Source: a virus. Taken from it: a DNA stretch of 64,000 bases. This document shows positions 8,289-17,717 of the stretch, one piece after another. How positions within the stretch are numbered: the stretch's first letter is position 1; every line of letters starts with the position of its first letter. The stretch is taken from positions 30,592 to 94,591 of IMG/VR virus record IMGVR_UViG_3300008120_000012; one strand, 5' to 3'. Made by a program: the position numbers and the translations under genes. Below the pieces are notes generated by a model. The model saw nothing but the letters and a program-made list of their open reading frames with translations. It searched no databases and had not been told where the DNA came from.

Positions 8289-8936
8289 ATGCCATATACT
8301 CGTGGTAATAATCAAAATATTATCGTCGGTGCAGCAGCGTTCTTTATTGCTGACACAACACTGACTCCAGGCACACTTCCATCGTTGTCAGCAGGTTCTG
8401 CAGCAACACAGTCTTTCCGTGAGACTTTGACAGCAAATGCATCGTATGACAACGTAGGTTACACAATGAATGGTCTTGAGTTACAGTTCCAACCAAATTT
8501 TGGTGAGGTTCAGGTAGATCAGGTTCTTGACGTTGCTAAACTTTACAAGCAAGGTATGACAGTTAGCCTAAGAACTGCTTTTGCAGAGGCTACTCTAGAA
8601 AATCTTTTGATTGCTTTGGCTTATGGAAGTTCTAAACTAACAGGTACCAAGAACAGCGCAGCAGGTCAAGCACTTGATCTTTCTGCAGGAGATCTTGGAG
8701 AATGTCCAGTTGAGCGTGGAATCATTGCAGTAGGTCCAGGAACTGGAGATTGCGATGACTCAAATCGTATTGAGCGTGTTTACGCTGCATACCGTGCACT
8801 TTCAATTGAAAATGTAACTGTATCAGCAAAACGTGATGCCCCATCTATGTTTGAGGTATCATTCCGCTTGCTACCTGAAGATACTTCAGGTTCATATGGA
8901 AAGATAATTGACCGTACTTGGACAATTACTTCCTGA
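8289..8936 (+). CDS. Major tail (tube) protein
   Basis: A 215-residue protein, Ala/Thr/Ser/Gly-rich with alternating beta strands. It contains LELQFQPNFGEVQVDQVLDVAKLYKQG and a C-terminal SAKRDAPSMFEVSFRLLPED, typical of phage tube proteins with the tail-tube/Hcp fold. It has its own promoter, a long leader with SD, G+C-enriched codons and a terminator hairpin, all consistent with a monocistronic, highly expressed structural gene. It lies directly before the tail chaperones and tape measure gene. Confidence 0.85.
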   Translation: MPYTRGNNQNIIVGAAAFFIADTTLTPGTLPSLSAGSAATQSFRETLTANASYDNVGYTMNGLELQFQPNFGEVQVDQVLDVAKLYKQGMTVSLRTAFAEATLENLLIALAYGSSKLTGTKNSAAGQALDLSAGDLGECPVERGIIAVGPGTGDCDDSNRIERVYAAYRALSIENVTVSAKRDAPSMFEVSFRLLPEDTSGSYGKIIDRTWTITS

Positions 8937-8956
8937 TAATTTAATACAATAAGAAA

Positions 8957-8989
8957 CAACAGGCCCGTCTTTTTAGACGGGTCTTGTTG
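8957..8989 (+). terminator. Terminator hairpin after major tail gene
   Basis: CAACAGGCCCGTCT pairs with AGACGGGTCTTGTTG (14 base pairs, one bulge) around a TTTT loop. The next promoter follows at once. Confidence 0.75.
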
Positions 8990-8994
8990 CTTTA

Positions 8995-9003
8995 TGATAG
9001 AAT
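8995..9003 (+). promoter_or_regulatory. Extended -10 promoter (TGATAGAAT), leaderless
   Basis: TGATAGAAT ends exactly 7 bases before the ATG at 9011 and no SD is present. Transcription is predicted to start at or one base before the start codon. Confidence 0.6.
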
Positions 9004-9010
9004 ATAAAAT

Positions 9011-9715
9011 ATGGCAACTGAAATTTATAAAATAGAAAATGTACAAACTATTGATGGTTTGAATATTGAAATACATCCATTAAAAATAAAATATATGAGA
9101 CAGTTTATGGATCGTTTTTATGACATAGGAGACAACATGTCAGAAGAACAAATGATAGATATTTTATGTGACTGTGTAAGAATTTCAATGAAACAGTATG
9201 CTCCTCAATTTTCTAAAAGCATAGAAGATGTTCAAGATAATTTTGATATAAAAACTGTATATGATATTTTAGATTTTGCTGCAGGTATAAAAATAAATAG
9301 AGAAAAGAAAAAAGAAGAGGTTCAAAGTAACTCTAACTCAGAGAGTTTGTCATGGAAAGATCTTGATTTGGTTAAATTAGAAACAGAAATTTTTCTATTA
9401 GGTATATGGAAAAGTTACGATGAACTAGAAACATCTATTTCAATACAAGAACTATTTGCCACAATCTCCTCCAGCAGAGAATTAGACTATGAAGAAAAAA
9501 GATTTTTGGCTGCAATTCAAGGAGTTAAATTAGACGGGGACCCACAGGATGAAGGCAGAAAGAAGTGGGAAGACATGAAGGCAAGAGTCTTTAGTGGTGG
9601 CGCAACAAATGACAGCAAAGATATTTTGGCTTTACAAGGATACAATGCTCAAAAACTAGGTTTTGGTATTGGGATGGGCATAGATTACGAAGACCTAAGA
9701 ACTCCTTCTAGTTAA
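9011..9715 (+). CDS. Tail assembly chaperone, long form (two-domain)
   Basis: A 234-residue protein. Residues 1-95 (VQTIDGLNIEIHPLKIKYMRQF ... YDILDFAAGI) match the following gene product in layout and sequence. A charged linker (about residues 96-115) joins them to a second helical domain (LSWKDLDLVKLETEIFLLG ... KRFLAAIQG). This is the domain pair that most long-tailed phages make by a -1 frameshift (G and G-T), here encoded in one continuous frame. Such proteins coat the tape measure protein before tube assembly. Position directly before the tape measure gene supports the role. Confidence 0.75.
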   Translation: MATEIYKIENVQTIDGLNIEIHPLKIKYMRQFMDRFYDIGDNMSEEQMIDILCDCVRISMKQYAPQFSKSIEDVQDNFDIKTVYDILDFAAGIKINREKKKEEVQSNSNSESLSWKDLDLVKLETEIFLLGIWKSYDELETSISIQELFATISSSRELDYEEKRFLAAIQGVKLDGDPQDEGRKKWEDMKARVFSGGATNDSKDILALQGYNAQKLGFGIGMGIDYEDLRTPSS

Positions 9716-9731
9716 TAAAAATATCTTATTA

Positions 9732-9740
9732 TGCTATAAT
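9732..9740 (+). promoter_or_regulatory. Extended -10 promoter (TGCTATAAT)
   Basis: TGCTATAAT lies between the two chaperone genes, followed by an SD (TAGGAGGAA) and the ATG at 9767. It gives the short chaperone and the tape measure gene their own transcript. Confidence 0.55.
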
Positions 9741-9766
9741 TGACTTAACCTAATTAGGAGGAAATA

Positions 9767-10081
9767 ATGTCAACAACCACATACGAAGCACAAACGCTTA
9801 CGCTTATGGACGGTACAGAGGTTACTGTAAGACCTCTAAAGATATCACTACTTCGCCAATTTACCAAAAAGTTTGAGGGTATTGGTGATGTTCAAGAAGA
9901 TAATGATAAGTCTATGGATCTTCTTCTTGAGTGTGTAGCAATCGCTATGCAACAATACAAGCCAGAATTGGCAGATGTAAAGAAACTGGAAGAGATTATA
10001 GATCTTCCAACGGTCTATAAAGTAATTGAGGCTGCCTCTGGTGTTCCAATTACTGACTTGGGCCAACCAAAAATTGCATAA
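9767..10081 (+). CDS. Tail assembly chaperone, short form (paralog of preceding N-domain)
   Basis: A 104-residue protein that aligns over its whole length with the N-terminal domain of the preceding gene product: QTLTLMDGTEVTVRPLKIS and LLRQFTKKFEGIGD against its IHPLKIKYMRQFMDRFYDIGD, then LLLECVAIAMQQYKPE against ILCDCVRISMKQYAPQ, and TVYKVIEAASGV against TVYDILDFAAGI. It has a strong SD and its own promoter, so the short form is probably made in excess of the long form, as in phages that use frameshifting. It directly precedes the tape measure gene. Confidence 0.75.
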   Translation: MSTTTYEAQTLTLMDGTEVTVRPLKISLLRQFTKKFEGIGDVQEDNDKSMDLLLECVAIAMQQYKPELADVKKLEEIIDLPTVYKVIEAASGVPITDLGQPKIA

Positions 10082-10097
10082 GTAAAGAGGTGAATAG

Positions 10098-13000
10098 ATG
10101 GCTGACGTAAATGCTAATATTGGCGTAAATATAGATACGTCCAATGCGTTGGCTCAGATTAAAAATCTTCAGAGACAGTTATCTGAATTCTATACCTCAA
10201 TATCAAGATCAAGCGCAACTGCTGCATTAGCACAGCGTGATCTGCAGAGAAATCTTGTCAATAGTATAAACTCTCTTGGCGGTTTCTCTGCAGAGTTGCG
10301 TACGATTAAAACTACAGCAGAATCTTTTACTAACTCATTAGAAAAAAATAAGTTCTCAATGCGGGAATATTTCCGCTATGCAGCAGCATCTACAAAAACA
10401 TTCAGCAGAGTTTTTTCTTCAGAATTTGACACAATAAATAAAGTTGCAGAAGATAATGTAAAGAGACTACAGACACAATATATTAAACTTGGTCGTGATG
10501 CCAATGGAGCAATGAAGGCAATTGCTGTTATCCCTACCGAACTTAATATGAAGGACTTTTCTGTACAGACTCAAATGGCATCACAAAGACAGGCTATATT
10601 TAATCAATTAATTAAACAAGGCTCTACAAACCTTCTAAACTTTGGTAAGAATACTCAGTGGGCTGGTCGTCAGTTGATGGTTGGTTTTACTATCCCATTA
10701 ACATTATTGGGTAATGTTGCAGCAAAAACATTTATGGAAATGGAAACTGCTGCTATTAAATTTAAAAAAGTGTATGGAGATATGTTTACTCCAGCAGCAG
10801 AAACACAAGCAGCATTAGATAATGTAAAGGAACTAGGTGTTGCATTTACAAGATATGGAATTGCTGTTAAGGATACTGTTTCTCTTGCTGCAGATGCAGC
10901 AGCAGCAGGTTTCCAAGGCTTAGATCTACAGAGACAGGTTACAGAAGCAACAAGGCTACAGGTACTTGGTCAGATTGATCAACAGAAGGCTCTTGAAACT
11001 ACAATATCATTACAAAATGCTTTCCAGATGTCTTCAGAAGACTTGTCTGATTCTATTAACTTTTTAAACGCAGTTGAAAACCAGACAGTCGTTTCTCTTG
11101 ACGATATTACAACCGCTATTCCAAAGGCAGCGCCAGTTGTTAAGCAATTAGGTGGTAGCGTTAAAGACTTAGCATTCTTTATGGCTGCTATGAAAGAAGG
11201 CGGTATTAATGCATCAGAGGGTGCTAACGCATTAAAGTCTGGTCTTGCATCTCTTATTAATCCAACAGATAAAGCAAGAGAGATGATGGCAGGATTTGGC
11301 ATTGATATTGATGCGATAGTAAATAAAAATGCTGGCAATGTAAAACAAACAGTTATAGAGTTTGCTATGGCATTAGATAATCTTTCTGATCTAAATCGTC
11401 AAAGAGCAATTGAACAACTATTTGGTAAGTTCCAGTTAGCACGTCTATCTACATTATTTGAAAACGTTACAAGGTCTGGAAATCAAGCATCACGTGTTCT
11501 TGATTTAGCAACAGCGTCTACTGGTGATCTTGCAGCAATGGCTGATAAAGAATTAGGAATGACAGCCGAATCGGCAATGAATAAATTCCGTGCATCTGTT
11601 GAGCAACTAAAACTAGCACTTGTTCCAGTAGGAGAAGTATTTTTACAAACAGTTACACCAATTGTTGATGTTGTTTCTAATGTTTTAGATGCTTTTAATG
11701 ATTTGTCTCCAGGAGTTAAAAAAGCAATAACTGTAATGACAGTAGCAATTGGTGGTATTGGACCAGTTGCACTTATGACATTTGGTTTGCTAAATAACGG
11801 CATTGCCAATGCTATTAAATTATTTACAACTCTTCGTAATGGATACTTAAGACTTACAGGCCAATCTCAAATTTTAGGTGAACAGACTCAACTATTAACA
11901 ACAGAGCAACAGAATGCTGCAGCAGTAGCACACTCTTTAGATCAATCTCATGCTAGATTAACGCAAACATTTAATGTTGAAAAAGCAGCGCTTGATGGAT
12001 TAGTAGGTGCTTATGCTAGAGCAACTACTGCTGCTCAAAATTTCATAATTCAAAATCCAGGCATGATGCTTCCTGGAAGAATGCCTAAGAGATATGCAAA
12101 GGGTGTTTCATTAGTTCCAGGATCAGGTAGTGGCGATACAGTACCAGCAATGCTTGAACCAGGCGAGGCAGTCATTCCAAAGGCAATGGCAAAGAAATAT
12201 GCACCACTAATTAATGCAATGGTTGCTGGAAACATTCCAGGATATAGAAAAGGACTGGGTACTGGAACCGCAGTTGATATTCCAGGAGGATATGCAGCAG
12301 CACACTTTGGTGGAAGTTCATACAGAAGTGGTTCTGAACTTTTACAGATGGTGGAAGGACTTGATACGGCTTTTGCAAGACAAATTCGTACAATGGTTGC
12401 AGAAGTAGAAAATGGATTAGACAGAGTATTTACTGTATTTAGTAATGAAGTTGTCTCTATGTCTACAGAATTAAACAGAGCAGTTGGAAAAACGGGAAGT
12501 GGAAAGAGGGCTTCTGTAGACTTAGCAAGAACAGAATTAACAACTGGGGCATATGCACAAACTAGAGATATTGAACTACAAAGACAGTTAGAAGCAGCAG
12601 GAGTTTCTATTGAAGATATTAGACAAATTAATAAAAAAATCACTGAAGAAATAACAACTGGATTTGGTAGATTAGGAGATATTACAGAAGTAACAGCAGA
12701 AGACCTTGATAAGTTGATCGGTGATGCATATAAGGCAGTAGCAAAAACAGATGCAAGAGTTGATCAAGCATATAAGAATATGCAAAATATTACTACAGTA
12801 ACCAATCCGCTAAATGATTCTAGAATTGCCGTTACAAATGATCCATATACCAAGGCAAGAAAATCAGGAAAATATTATGGCGGAATGACTAGAATGGTCG
12901 GAGAAGGTAATGTTCCATATCAAGCAAATGCTAGATTTAAAATCAGTAATGCAATGGCGGGTTCTTTGGGGCTTTCATCACAAGATGCTGCTGCTATTTA

Positions 13001-16000
13001 TAATAAATTCTCTAATGAAGTTAAAGTTAGATTAGCATCACTAAGAAAAGATATAACTGCATTTACTGTAGAATTTGAAAAGCAAGCAGAACTAGCAGGA
13101 ATAAAAACTGGAAATGCTTACAAGGTTGGATTAGATAAAAACTTAAGAGATGTCTATGTAGAGTCTCGTCAACGTCAAAGTCCACACCCAATGGCATCAA
13201 AAGATGGAACTGATGATGGTAATGCATACGAAACAGCAAGACAAAACGCTATCAAACAAAGACGAGTAGCAACATCACCTGGAGGAACAGTTGGTCCAGG
13301 GGGAGTTATTATTCCACCAATGCCACCAGTAATTCCTGGCGGAGCAGAAGGCCCTATGTATGGACCAAGAAAGCCAACTTTTGTAGATAAAACTTTTGGT
13401 AGATTTAGAGGAAGATTTGGCGGAATGGCCTCTAATCCAGCAGTAGGAATGGCTGCGTCTACTGCATTCTTCGCAGCATCAATGATGCCAGGTAAGGTTG
13501 GAGAAGTTGCACAGAAGGCAATGCCAGCAGTATTTGGACTACAAGCATTGCAGATGGCGCTAAAACTTCCAATTCCGCATATCAAGGCATTTGCTGCAGT
13601 AGCACTTGCTGGTGTGGGTATATTTAAGTTAGTAAATTCTCAACTAGAAAAAAGTAGGTTGGCAATTGAAGGCTTAGGTGATGCTGCTACATTAACATCA
13701 GATAAAGCAAAAACACTTGGTAATTTCTTTGGAGTAGCACCACAAAGCACAAGACTAGAGCGTAGTGCGCTAGGTTCTGGCAGATCTGTAATGGTAGACT
13801 CACAAACAAGAACACAACTTGATGCATTACGTGCAGACGAAGGGTTTAAAAAAGATTTTGCAAAAGACATTCAATCGTTAAAAAATGCAAGTTCAAAGCA
13901 AGCAGAATTAGTTTTAAATAGTTTAGCAATACAACTAAAAGGAAAAGGTTTTGCTAAAGAGCAAATAGATTTAATTATTAAAGCATTACAAGAAGAATCT
14001 GGTAAGACAAATCTAAAAATATCTTTTGCTGATATAGATTTATCAACAGCAGAAGGTCAGGCAAAACTAAAGCAAAGCGTAACTGCTCTAACGAGGAGTT
14101 TTGGTAAAGAGTTCAAAAAAGGTTATGAATCAGAAACAAAAACAGCAGTTAGTGGTGCTACTGGAGAGATAGTAACTTGGACTGAAGAGAAACTATCAAA
14201 GGGTTTAAAGAAGAGTGTTTCAACTGCCTCTAAGGCTATTGCTGGTATGTTTAATGGATTGTCTGGACAATTGGAAAATGGATCTATTAGTTTAGATCAA
14301 TTTAATCAAGGTTTTGACTCTATTATTCAGTCAATCCAAAGCATGCCACAACCTCAAAGTGCATTATTAATGCAAAACATATTTAAAAATATGCCTGGAG
14401 ATATTGCTAAGGCTGCAGGAGAAATAAAGAATTTTTCAACTCAAGCATTACTTGCCAAAGCAGCATTACTTGGTGTTGAAACTATTACAAAAACAATGAT
14501 AAATGCATTAAAAACTGCAGAAACAAGTTCTGATGGAGGAGCGCAAAGAGCAGCAACTCGTGTTAAAGCAAAGATCAAAAAAGACACTGATGCTGTTGCA
14601 GCAGGCATGAAAGCAATGGCTGAAGCAGCAAAGAAGGCTTTTGGAGATCTTGGTGGCGCAGGTACTGGAGAAGATAGTCCATTTGTAAAACTAAAGAAAC
14701 AATTACAAGAAGCAATAACCAATGCTCAAAATTCTTCTAGAGCATTTAATCTAATGCGTCAAAATGGTGTGGGCATTGCAGAAGCACTTGAACTATCTAA
14801 AGATCCATTATTAGCAATGGTATTAGCAACTACTAAATCTAAAAAAGAATTTAATACAATATTAAAACTAATTAGAGAAATGAACAAGGAGACAGAAAAG
14901 GGTGCATTGAAGAATTTCTTGCAAGGTCTAAAAGCAAAAAATAATTTAACAGAAGAATTTACAAAGGTTATGCCATTGCTACAAAAAATGGGATTAAAGT
15001 CTGAAGAGATAATGGATATTCTTAATAATGCTGATGTAGCAAGAGGACTTATAAATGGTCTTAACCAAGCAAAAGATAAGGCAGCATTCTTAAAAAATTA
15101 TATTGATGAAATTGTTAGGGAAAGAACTTTAAGAATCAATATAGAAATGAATACTGTTGAAGGTAAGGTCAATAAAGTAACTTCAATTGCTGGTGCTCAA
15201 ATTAGATCTCTTGATGCTAGAGCAGCAGTAATACGCCGTGCAGCGCAAACTGGAAGTTATGGTGGAGATTTTTCTAAATTAAGTGGACTAAATGCAGAAC
15301 AGATGGCAAAACTAAGCAAGATTAATCTTGGAGCATCTCAGGCAGCAGTAACTGCTGCTAGAAATCAAGTTACACAACAACAGAGTATTATTGCTGGCAT
15401 ACAAAGTCAAATAAATGCAAAACAACATCTTATTTCTTTAAATAATGCCTTGATAGACAAGCAACAGCAAGAGATTGATAAGATTGATAAGTTAATAGAT
15501 AAAGAACAAGAAAGATTAAAGGCAGCAGAAGAATATGTTAAGTTAAACTTTGATGAACCATTGCAAAAACTAAATGATGAATCAAATGTTCTATCAAATA
15601 GGCTTTCTCAGATTGAGCGTCAAGAAAAAGCAATTAATGAACAGTATGATAAACAGCAAAAAGCAATGGAGGAAATGAATAAACTCAATGAAGAGGCTAT
15701 TCAACAAGGTAAAACAAGAATTAGTATTGCTGATGCTTTAAGTCAGGGAGATATTTCTGCAGCAGCACAGGGTGTTCAAGATTTAAGATCTCAGCAAGCA
15801 GAGTCTCAGTCTGGTGCTATGCAGGCTGCCATGGATGCTGCTCGTCAGCAGGCACTTGGATCAATTGCTGTTGACGGAATGACAAGGGCACAGATTGAAG
15901 AAAGACAATATCAGATACAGCAAGAGTCATTTAAACTTGAGCAGGCTAAGGCAGAATATATTCGTAACACAGTTCTTCCAATTCAAAAAGAAATTGAAAG

Positions 16001-17066
16001 ATTGGAAGCATCTAAGATTCCATTCCAAAATGAAATTAATAGATTAACTGAGGCTAATGCTGCAATTCAAAGAGAGATAGAAGATATACAAAATAATCAA
16101 CTATATGCTGCAGAACAAACACTTGATAAGTTAGAAGGTCAATTAGATGCAGCAGAAGACAAACTTGCAGCAGATGAAGCAATTGTTGAAGAGATTATTA
16201 AGCAACTAGAAGAGTCTGGCAAAACAAAAGAAGAATGGGAAAAGATTGTTGAAGAAGCAGAGGCAGCATTGGCTAAGTTTAATGCAATCCAGGCATCACT
16301 AGAAGCAGGAGAGAATGCTGCAGCAGGAATAAAGGCTATCTTAGACTCTATTAATGGAATGGTTTATACAGTAACCATTGTACAAAATGTAGTTACAGTA
16401 GGCGGAACTGTGGGCTCAACTGGTTCAAGTGGTTCAACTAGTTCAAGTGGTTCAACTGTTACAGGAACAACAACTGTTGATGGAAGAACTGTTGTAACTG
16501 GTACAAGCACTACAGAAGATGCTCACCTATCGGCACTTGCTGGAGCATCAACAGTTAATGGAACAAAGGTAGTTGATGGTCGTACAGTAATTACTGGTAC
16601 AAGTTCTAGTGGTTCAGACATATATCCAAGTTATAGTGTATATGGTGCATTTAGCGCTAAAAAATACGGTGGAAAAATTTTAAAGAGAGCAATTGGCGGT
16701 ATTGTTCCAGGTATTGGATTATCTGACAAAGTTCCAACATTATTAACTCCAGGAGAATTTGTAATAAATAAAGCATCTGCTCAGGCCTTTGGCCCAATGC
16801 TTGAATCTATTAATCAAATGCAATATCCACAAATGGCTACTAATAGAGGTTTAAGAACTGCAACACAAAAGGCTGCAGACATTGCTTTACAGAATTCAGT
16901 TGCATTATCTAAGGGAGGATACAGCGACAATAGTTCTGAGGTGTATAATTATAAGGTAGATGTTAATGTTATGGGTTCTAGCAGTAATCCAGATGAAATA
17001 GCAAATGCTGTTATGAACAAAATTAGGCAGTTAGAATCTACAACATTAAGAGGTAGGAGAGTATAA
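10098..17066 (+). CDS. Tape measure protein
   Basis: At 2322 residues this is by far the longest gene, as usual for the tape measure that sets tail length; about 1.5 Angstrom per residue predicts a tail near 350 nm. It is helix-rich, with a coiled-coil N-terminus (NALAQIKNLQRQLSEFY) and hydrophobic segments near residues 550 and 1150. A long Gln/Glu/Lys coiled coil spans about residues 1740-2080, and a Ser/Gly/Thr repeat follows. Two copies of a motif typical of these proteins occur: DTVPAMLEPGEAVIPK (about residue 680) and DKVPTLLTPGEFVINK (about residue 2210). SD AGAGGTGA precedes the ATG, and the gene overlaps the next by one base. Confidence 0.95.
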   Translation: MADVNANIGVNIDTSNALAQIKNLQRQLSEFYTSISRSSATAALAQRDLQRNLVNSINSLGGFSAELRTIKTTAESFTNSLEKNKFSMREYFRYAAASTKTFSRVFSSEFDTINKVAEDNVKRLQTQYIKLGRDANGAMKAIAVIPTELNMKDFSVQTQMASQRQAIFNQLIKQGSTNLLNFGKNTQWAGRQLMVGFTIPLTLLGNVAAKTFMEMETAAIKFKKVYGDMFTPAAETQAALDNVKELGVAFTRYGIAVKDTVSLAADAAAAGFQGLDLQRQVTEATRLQVLGQIDQQKALETTISLQNAFQMSSEDLSDSINFLNAVENQTVVSLDDITTAIPKAAPVVKQLGGSVKDLAFFMAAMKEGGINASEGANALKSGLASLINPTDKAREMMAGFGIDIDAIVNKNAGNVKQTVIEFAMALDNLSDLNRQRAIEQLFGKFQLARLSTLFENVTRSGNQASRVLDLATASTGDLAAMADKELGMTAESAMNKFRASVEQLKLALVPVGEVFLQTVTPIVDVVSNVLDAFNDLSPGVKKAITVMTVAIGGIGPVALMTFGLLNNGIANAIKLFTTLRNGYLRLTGQSQILGEQTQLLTTEQQNAAAVAHSLDQSHARLTQTFNVEKAALDGLVGAYARATTAAQNFIIQNPGMMLPGRMPKRYAKGVSLVPGSGSGDTVPAMLEPGEAVIPKAMAKKYAPLINAMVAGNIPGYRKGLGTGTAVDIPGGYAAAHFGGSSYRSGSELLQMVEGLDTAFARQIRTMVAEVENGLDRVFTVFSNEVVSMSTELNRAVGKTGSGKRASVDLARTELTTGAYAQTRDIELQRQLEAAGVSIEDIRQINKKITEEITTGFGRLGDITEVTAEDLDKLIGDAYKAVAKTDARVDQAYKNMQNITTVTNPLNDSRIAVTNDPYTKARKSGKYYGGMTRMVGEGNVPYQANARFKISNAMAGSLGLSSQDAAAIYNKFSNEVKVRLASLRKDITAFTVEFEKQAELAGIKTGNAYKVGLDKNLRDVYVESRQRQSPHPMASKDGTDDGNAYETARQNAIKQRRVATSPGGTVGPGGVIIPPMPPVIPGGAEGPMYGPRKPTFVDKTFGRFRGRFGGMASNPAVGMAASTAFFAASMMPGKVGEVAQKAMPAVFGLQALQMALKLPIPHIKAFAAVALAGVGIFKLVNSQLEKSRLAIEGLGDAATLTSDKAKTLGNFFGVAPQSTRLERSALGSGRSVMVDSQTRTQLDALRADEGFKKDFAKDIQSLKNASSKQAELVLNSLAIQLKGKGFAKEQIDLIIKALQEESGKTNLKISFADIDLSTAEGQAKLKQSVTALTRSFGKEFKKGYESETKTAVSGATGEIVTWTEEKLSKGLKKSVSTASKAIAGMFNGLSGQLENGSISLDQFNQGFDSIIQSIQSMPQPQSALLMQNIFKNMPGDIAKAAGEIKNFSTQALLAKAALLGVETITKTMINALKTAETSSDGGAQRAATRVKAKIKKDTDAVAAGMKAMAEAAKKAFGDLGGAGTGEDSPFVKLKKQLQEAITNAQNSSRAFNLMRQNGVGIAEALELSKDPLLAMVLATTKSKKEFNTILKLIREMNKETEKGALKNFLQGLKAKNNLTEEFTKVMPLLQKMGLKSEEIMDILNNADVARGLINGLNQAKDKAAFLKNYIDEIVRERTLRINIEMNTVEGKVNKVTSIAGAQIRSLDARAAVIRRAAQTGSYGGDFSKLSGLNAEQMAKLSKINLGASQAAVTAARNQVTQQQSIIAGIQSQINAKQHLISLNNALIDKQQQEIDKIDKLIDKEQERLKAAEEYVKLNFDEPLQKLNDESNVLSNRLSQIERQEKAINEQYDKQQKAMEEMNKLNEEAIQQGKTRISIADALSQGDISAAAQGVQDLRSQQAESQSGAMQAAMDAARQQALGSIAVDGMTRAQIEERQYQIQQESFKLEQAKAEYIRNTVLPIQKEIERLEASKIPFQNEINRLTEANAAIQREIEDIQNNQLYAAEQTLDKLEGQLDAAEDKLAADEAIVEEIIKQLEESGKTKEEWEKIVEEAEAALAKFNAIQASLEAGENAAAGIKAILDSINGMVYTVTIVQNVVTVGGTVGSTGSSGSTSSSGSTVTGTTTVDGRTVVTGTSTTEDAHLSALAGASTVNGTKVVDGRTVITGTSSSGSDIYPSYSVYGAFSAKKYGGKILKRAIGGIVPGIGLSDKVPTLLTPGEFVINKASAQAFGPMLESINQMQYPQMATNRGLRTATQKAADIALQNSVALSKGGYSDNSSEVYNYKVDVNVMGSSSNPDEIANAVMNKIRQLESTTLRGRRV
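16409..16620 (+). repeat. Ser/Gly/Thr repeats inside tape measure gene
   Basis: This stretch encodes tandem STGSSGSTSSSGS-like units and two copies of a longer unit, TVDGRTVVTGTS and VVDGRTVITGTS. At DNA level the (GGTTCAA)-type units recur. It looks like a slippage-expanded linker between the coiled coil and the C-terminal domain. Confidence 0.7.
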
Positions 17067-17716
17067 TGGCTTCATCGGCATATATGACTGGCAGAAAAAG
17101 GTATGCTAGACCACAAGCAATGCTTTGGTCTGATACGCCTGGAACTATATCAAATGGCATATATGTTCCATCAGGATATGAAAAAGGTTCTGATTTAACT
17201 AGCATTACCACAGAAGATTATTTTATAGTGTTGTCTGATCACAACCGTTCTCCTATTAATATATCAACACAAAGATTAGAACAAAGACGAAGAATGATCA
17301 ATGGAACAATGCGTTCTTATCATATAGCAGATAAAATAGCAATATCAACTGACTGGAATAATTTACCATCAAGATCGTACAAACTAAATCCATCTTTTAA
17401 TCAAATTACTGGAAAGTCTGCATATGACCATGGCTATGGTTCTTTTACTGGATCAGAATCAGAATATACTGCTGATGGAGGTGCAGGCGGAGTAGAACTA
17501 CTTGATTGGTATGAAAATCATAAAGATCCGTTCTGGGTATTTTTATCATATGATAAATATAATAATTTTGGAGATGACAATCCCGCTAGATTACATTTAG
17601 CAGAATACAGCCAGGTAGTACAAATGTACATTGCTGGATTTAACTATAGCGTTGTAAAGCGTGGCGGGAATAATATGGATTTGTGGAACATAAGTGTTTC
17701 ACTAGAAGAGGTTTAA
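17066..17716 (+). CDS. Distal tail protein-like / minor tail protein
   Basis: A 216-residue protein encoded immediately after the tape measure gene, the usual position of the distal tail (Dit) protein. It has a Tyr/Trp-rich beta pattern and ends in a strand typical of tail-hub proteins (AGFNYSVVKRGGNNMDLWNISVSLEEV). It overlaps the tape measure stop by one base. It probably forms or attaches to the ring at the tail tip; the assignment rests on position and size. Confidence 0.55.
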   Translation: MASSAYMTGRKRYARPQAMLWSDTPGTISNGIYVPSGYEKGSDLTSITTEDYFIVLSDHNRSPINISTQRLEQRRRMINGTMRSYHIADKIAISTDWNNLPSRSYKLNPSFNQITGKSAYDHGYGSFTGSESEYTADGGAGGVELLDWYENHKDPFWVFLSYDKYNNFGDDNPARLHLAEYSQVVQMYIAGFNYSVVKRGGNNMDLWNISVSLEEV

Positions 17717-17717
17717 T

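Noticed and set aside
9305-9317. A-rich heptamer (AAAAAAG) in the long tail chaperone gene as a -1 frameshift site
   Set aside because: In the reading frame the run is AAG AAA AAA GAA, so the X XXY YYZ phase is wrong, and the -1 frame stops within a few codons. The long form is already in one frame.
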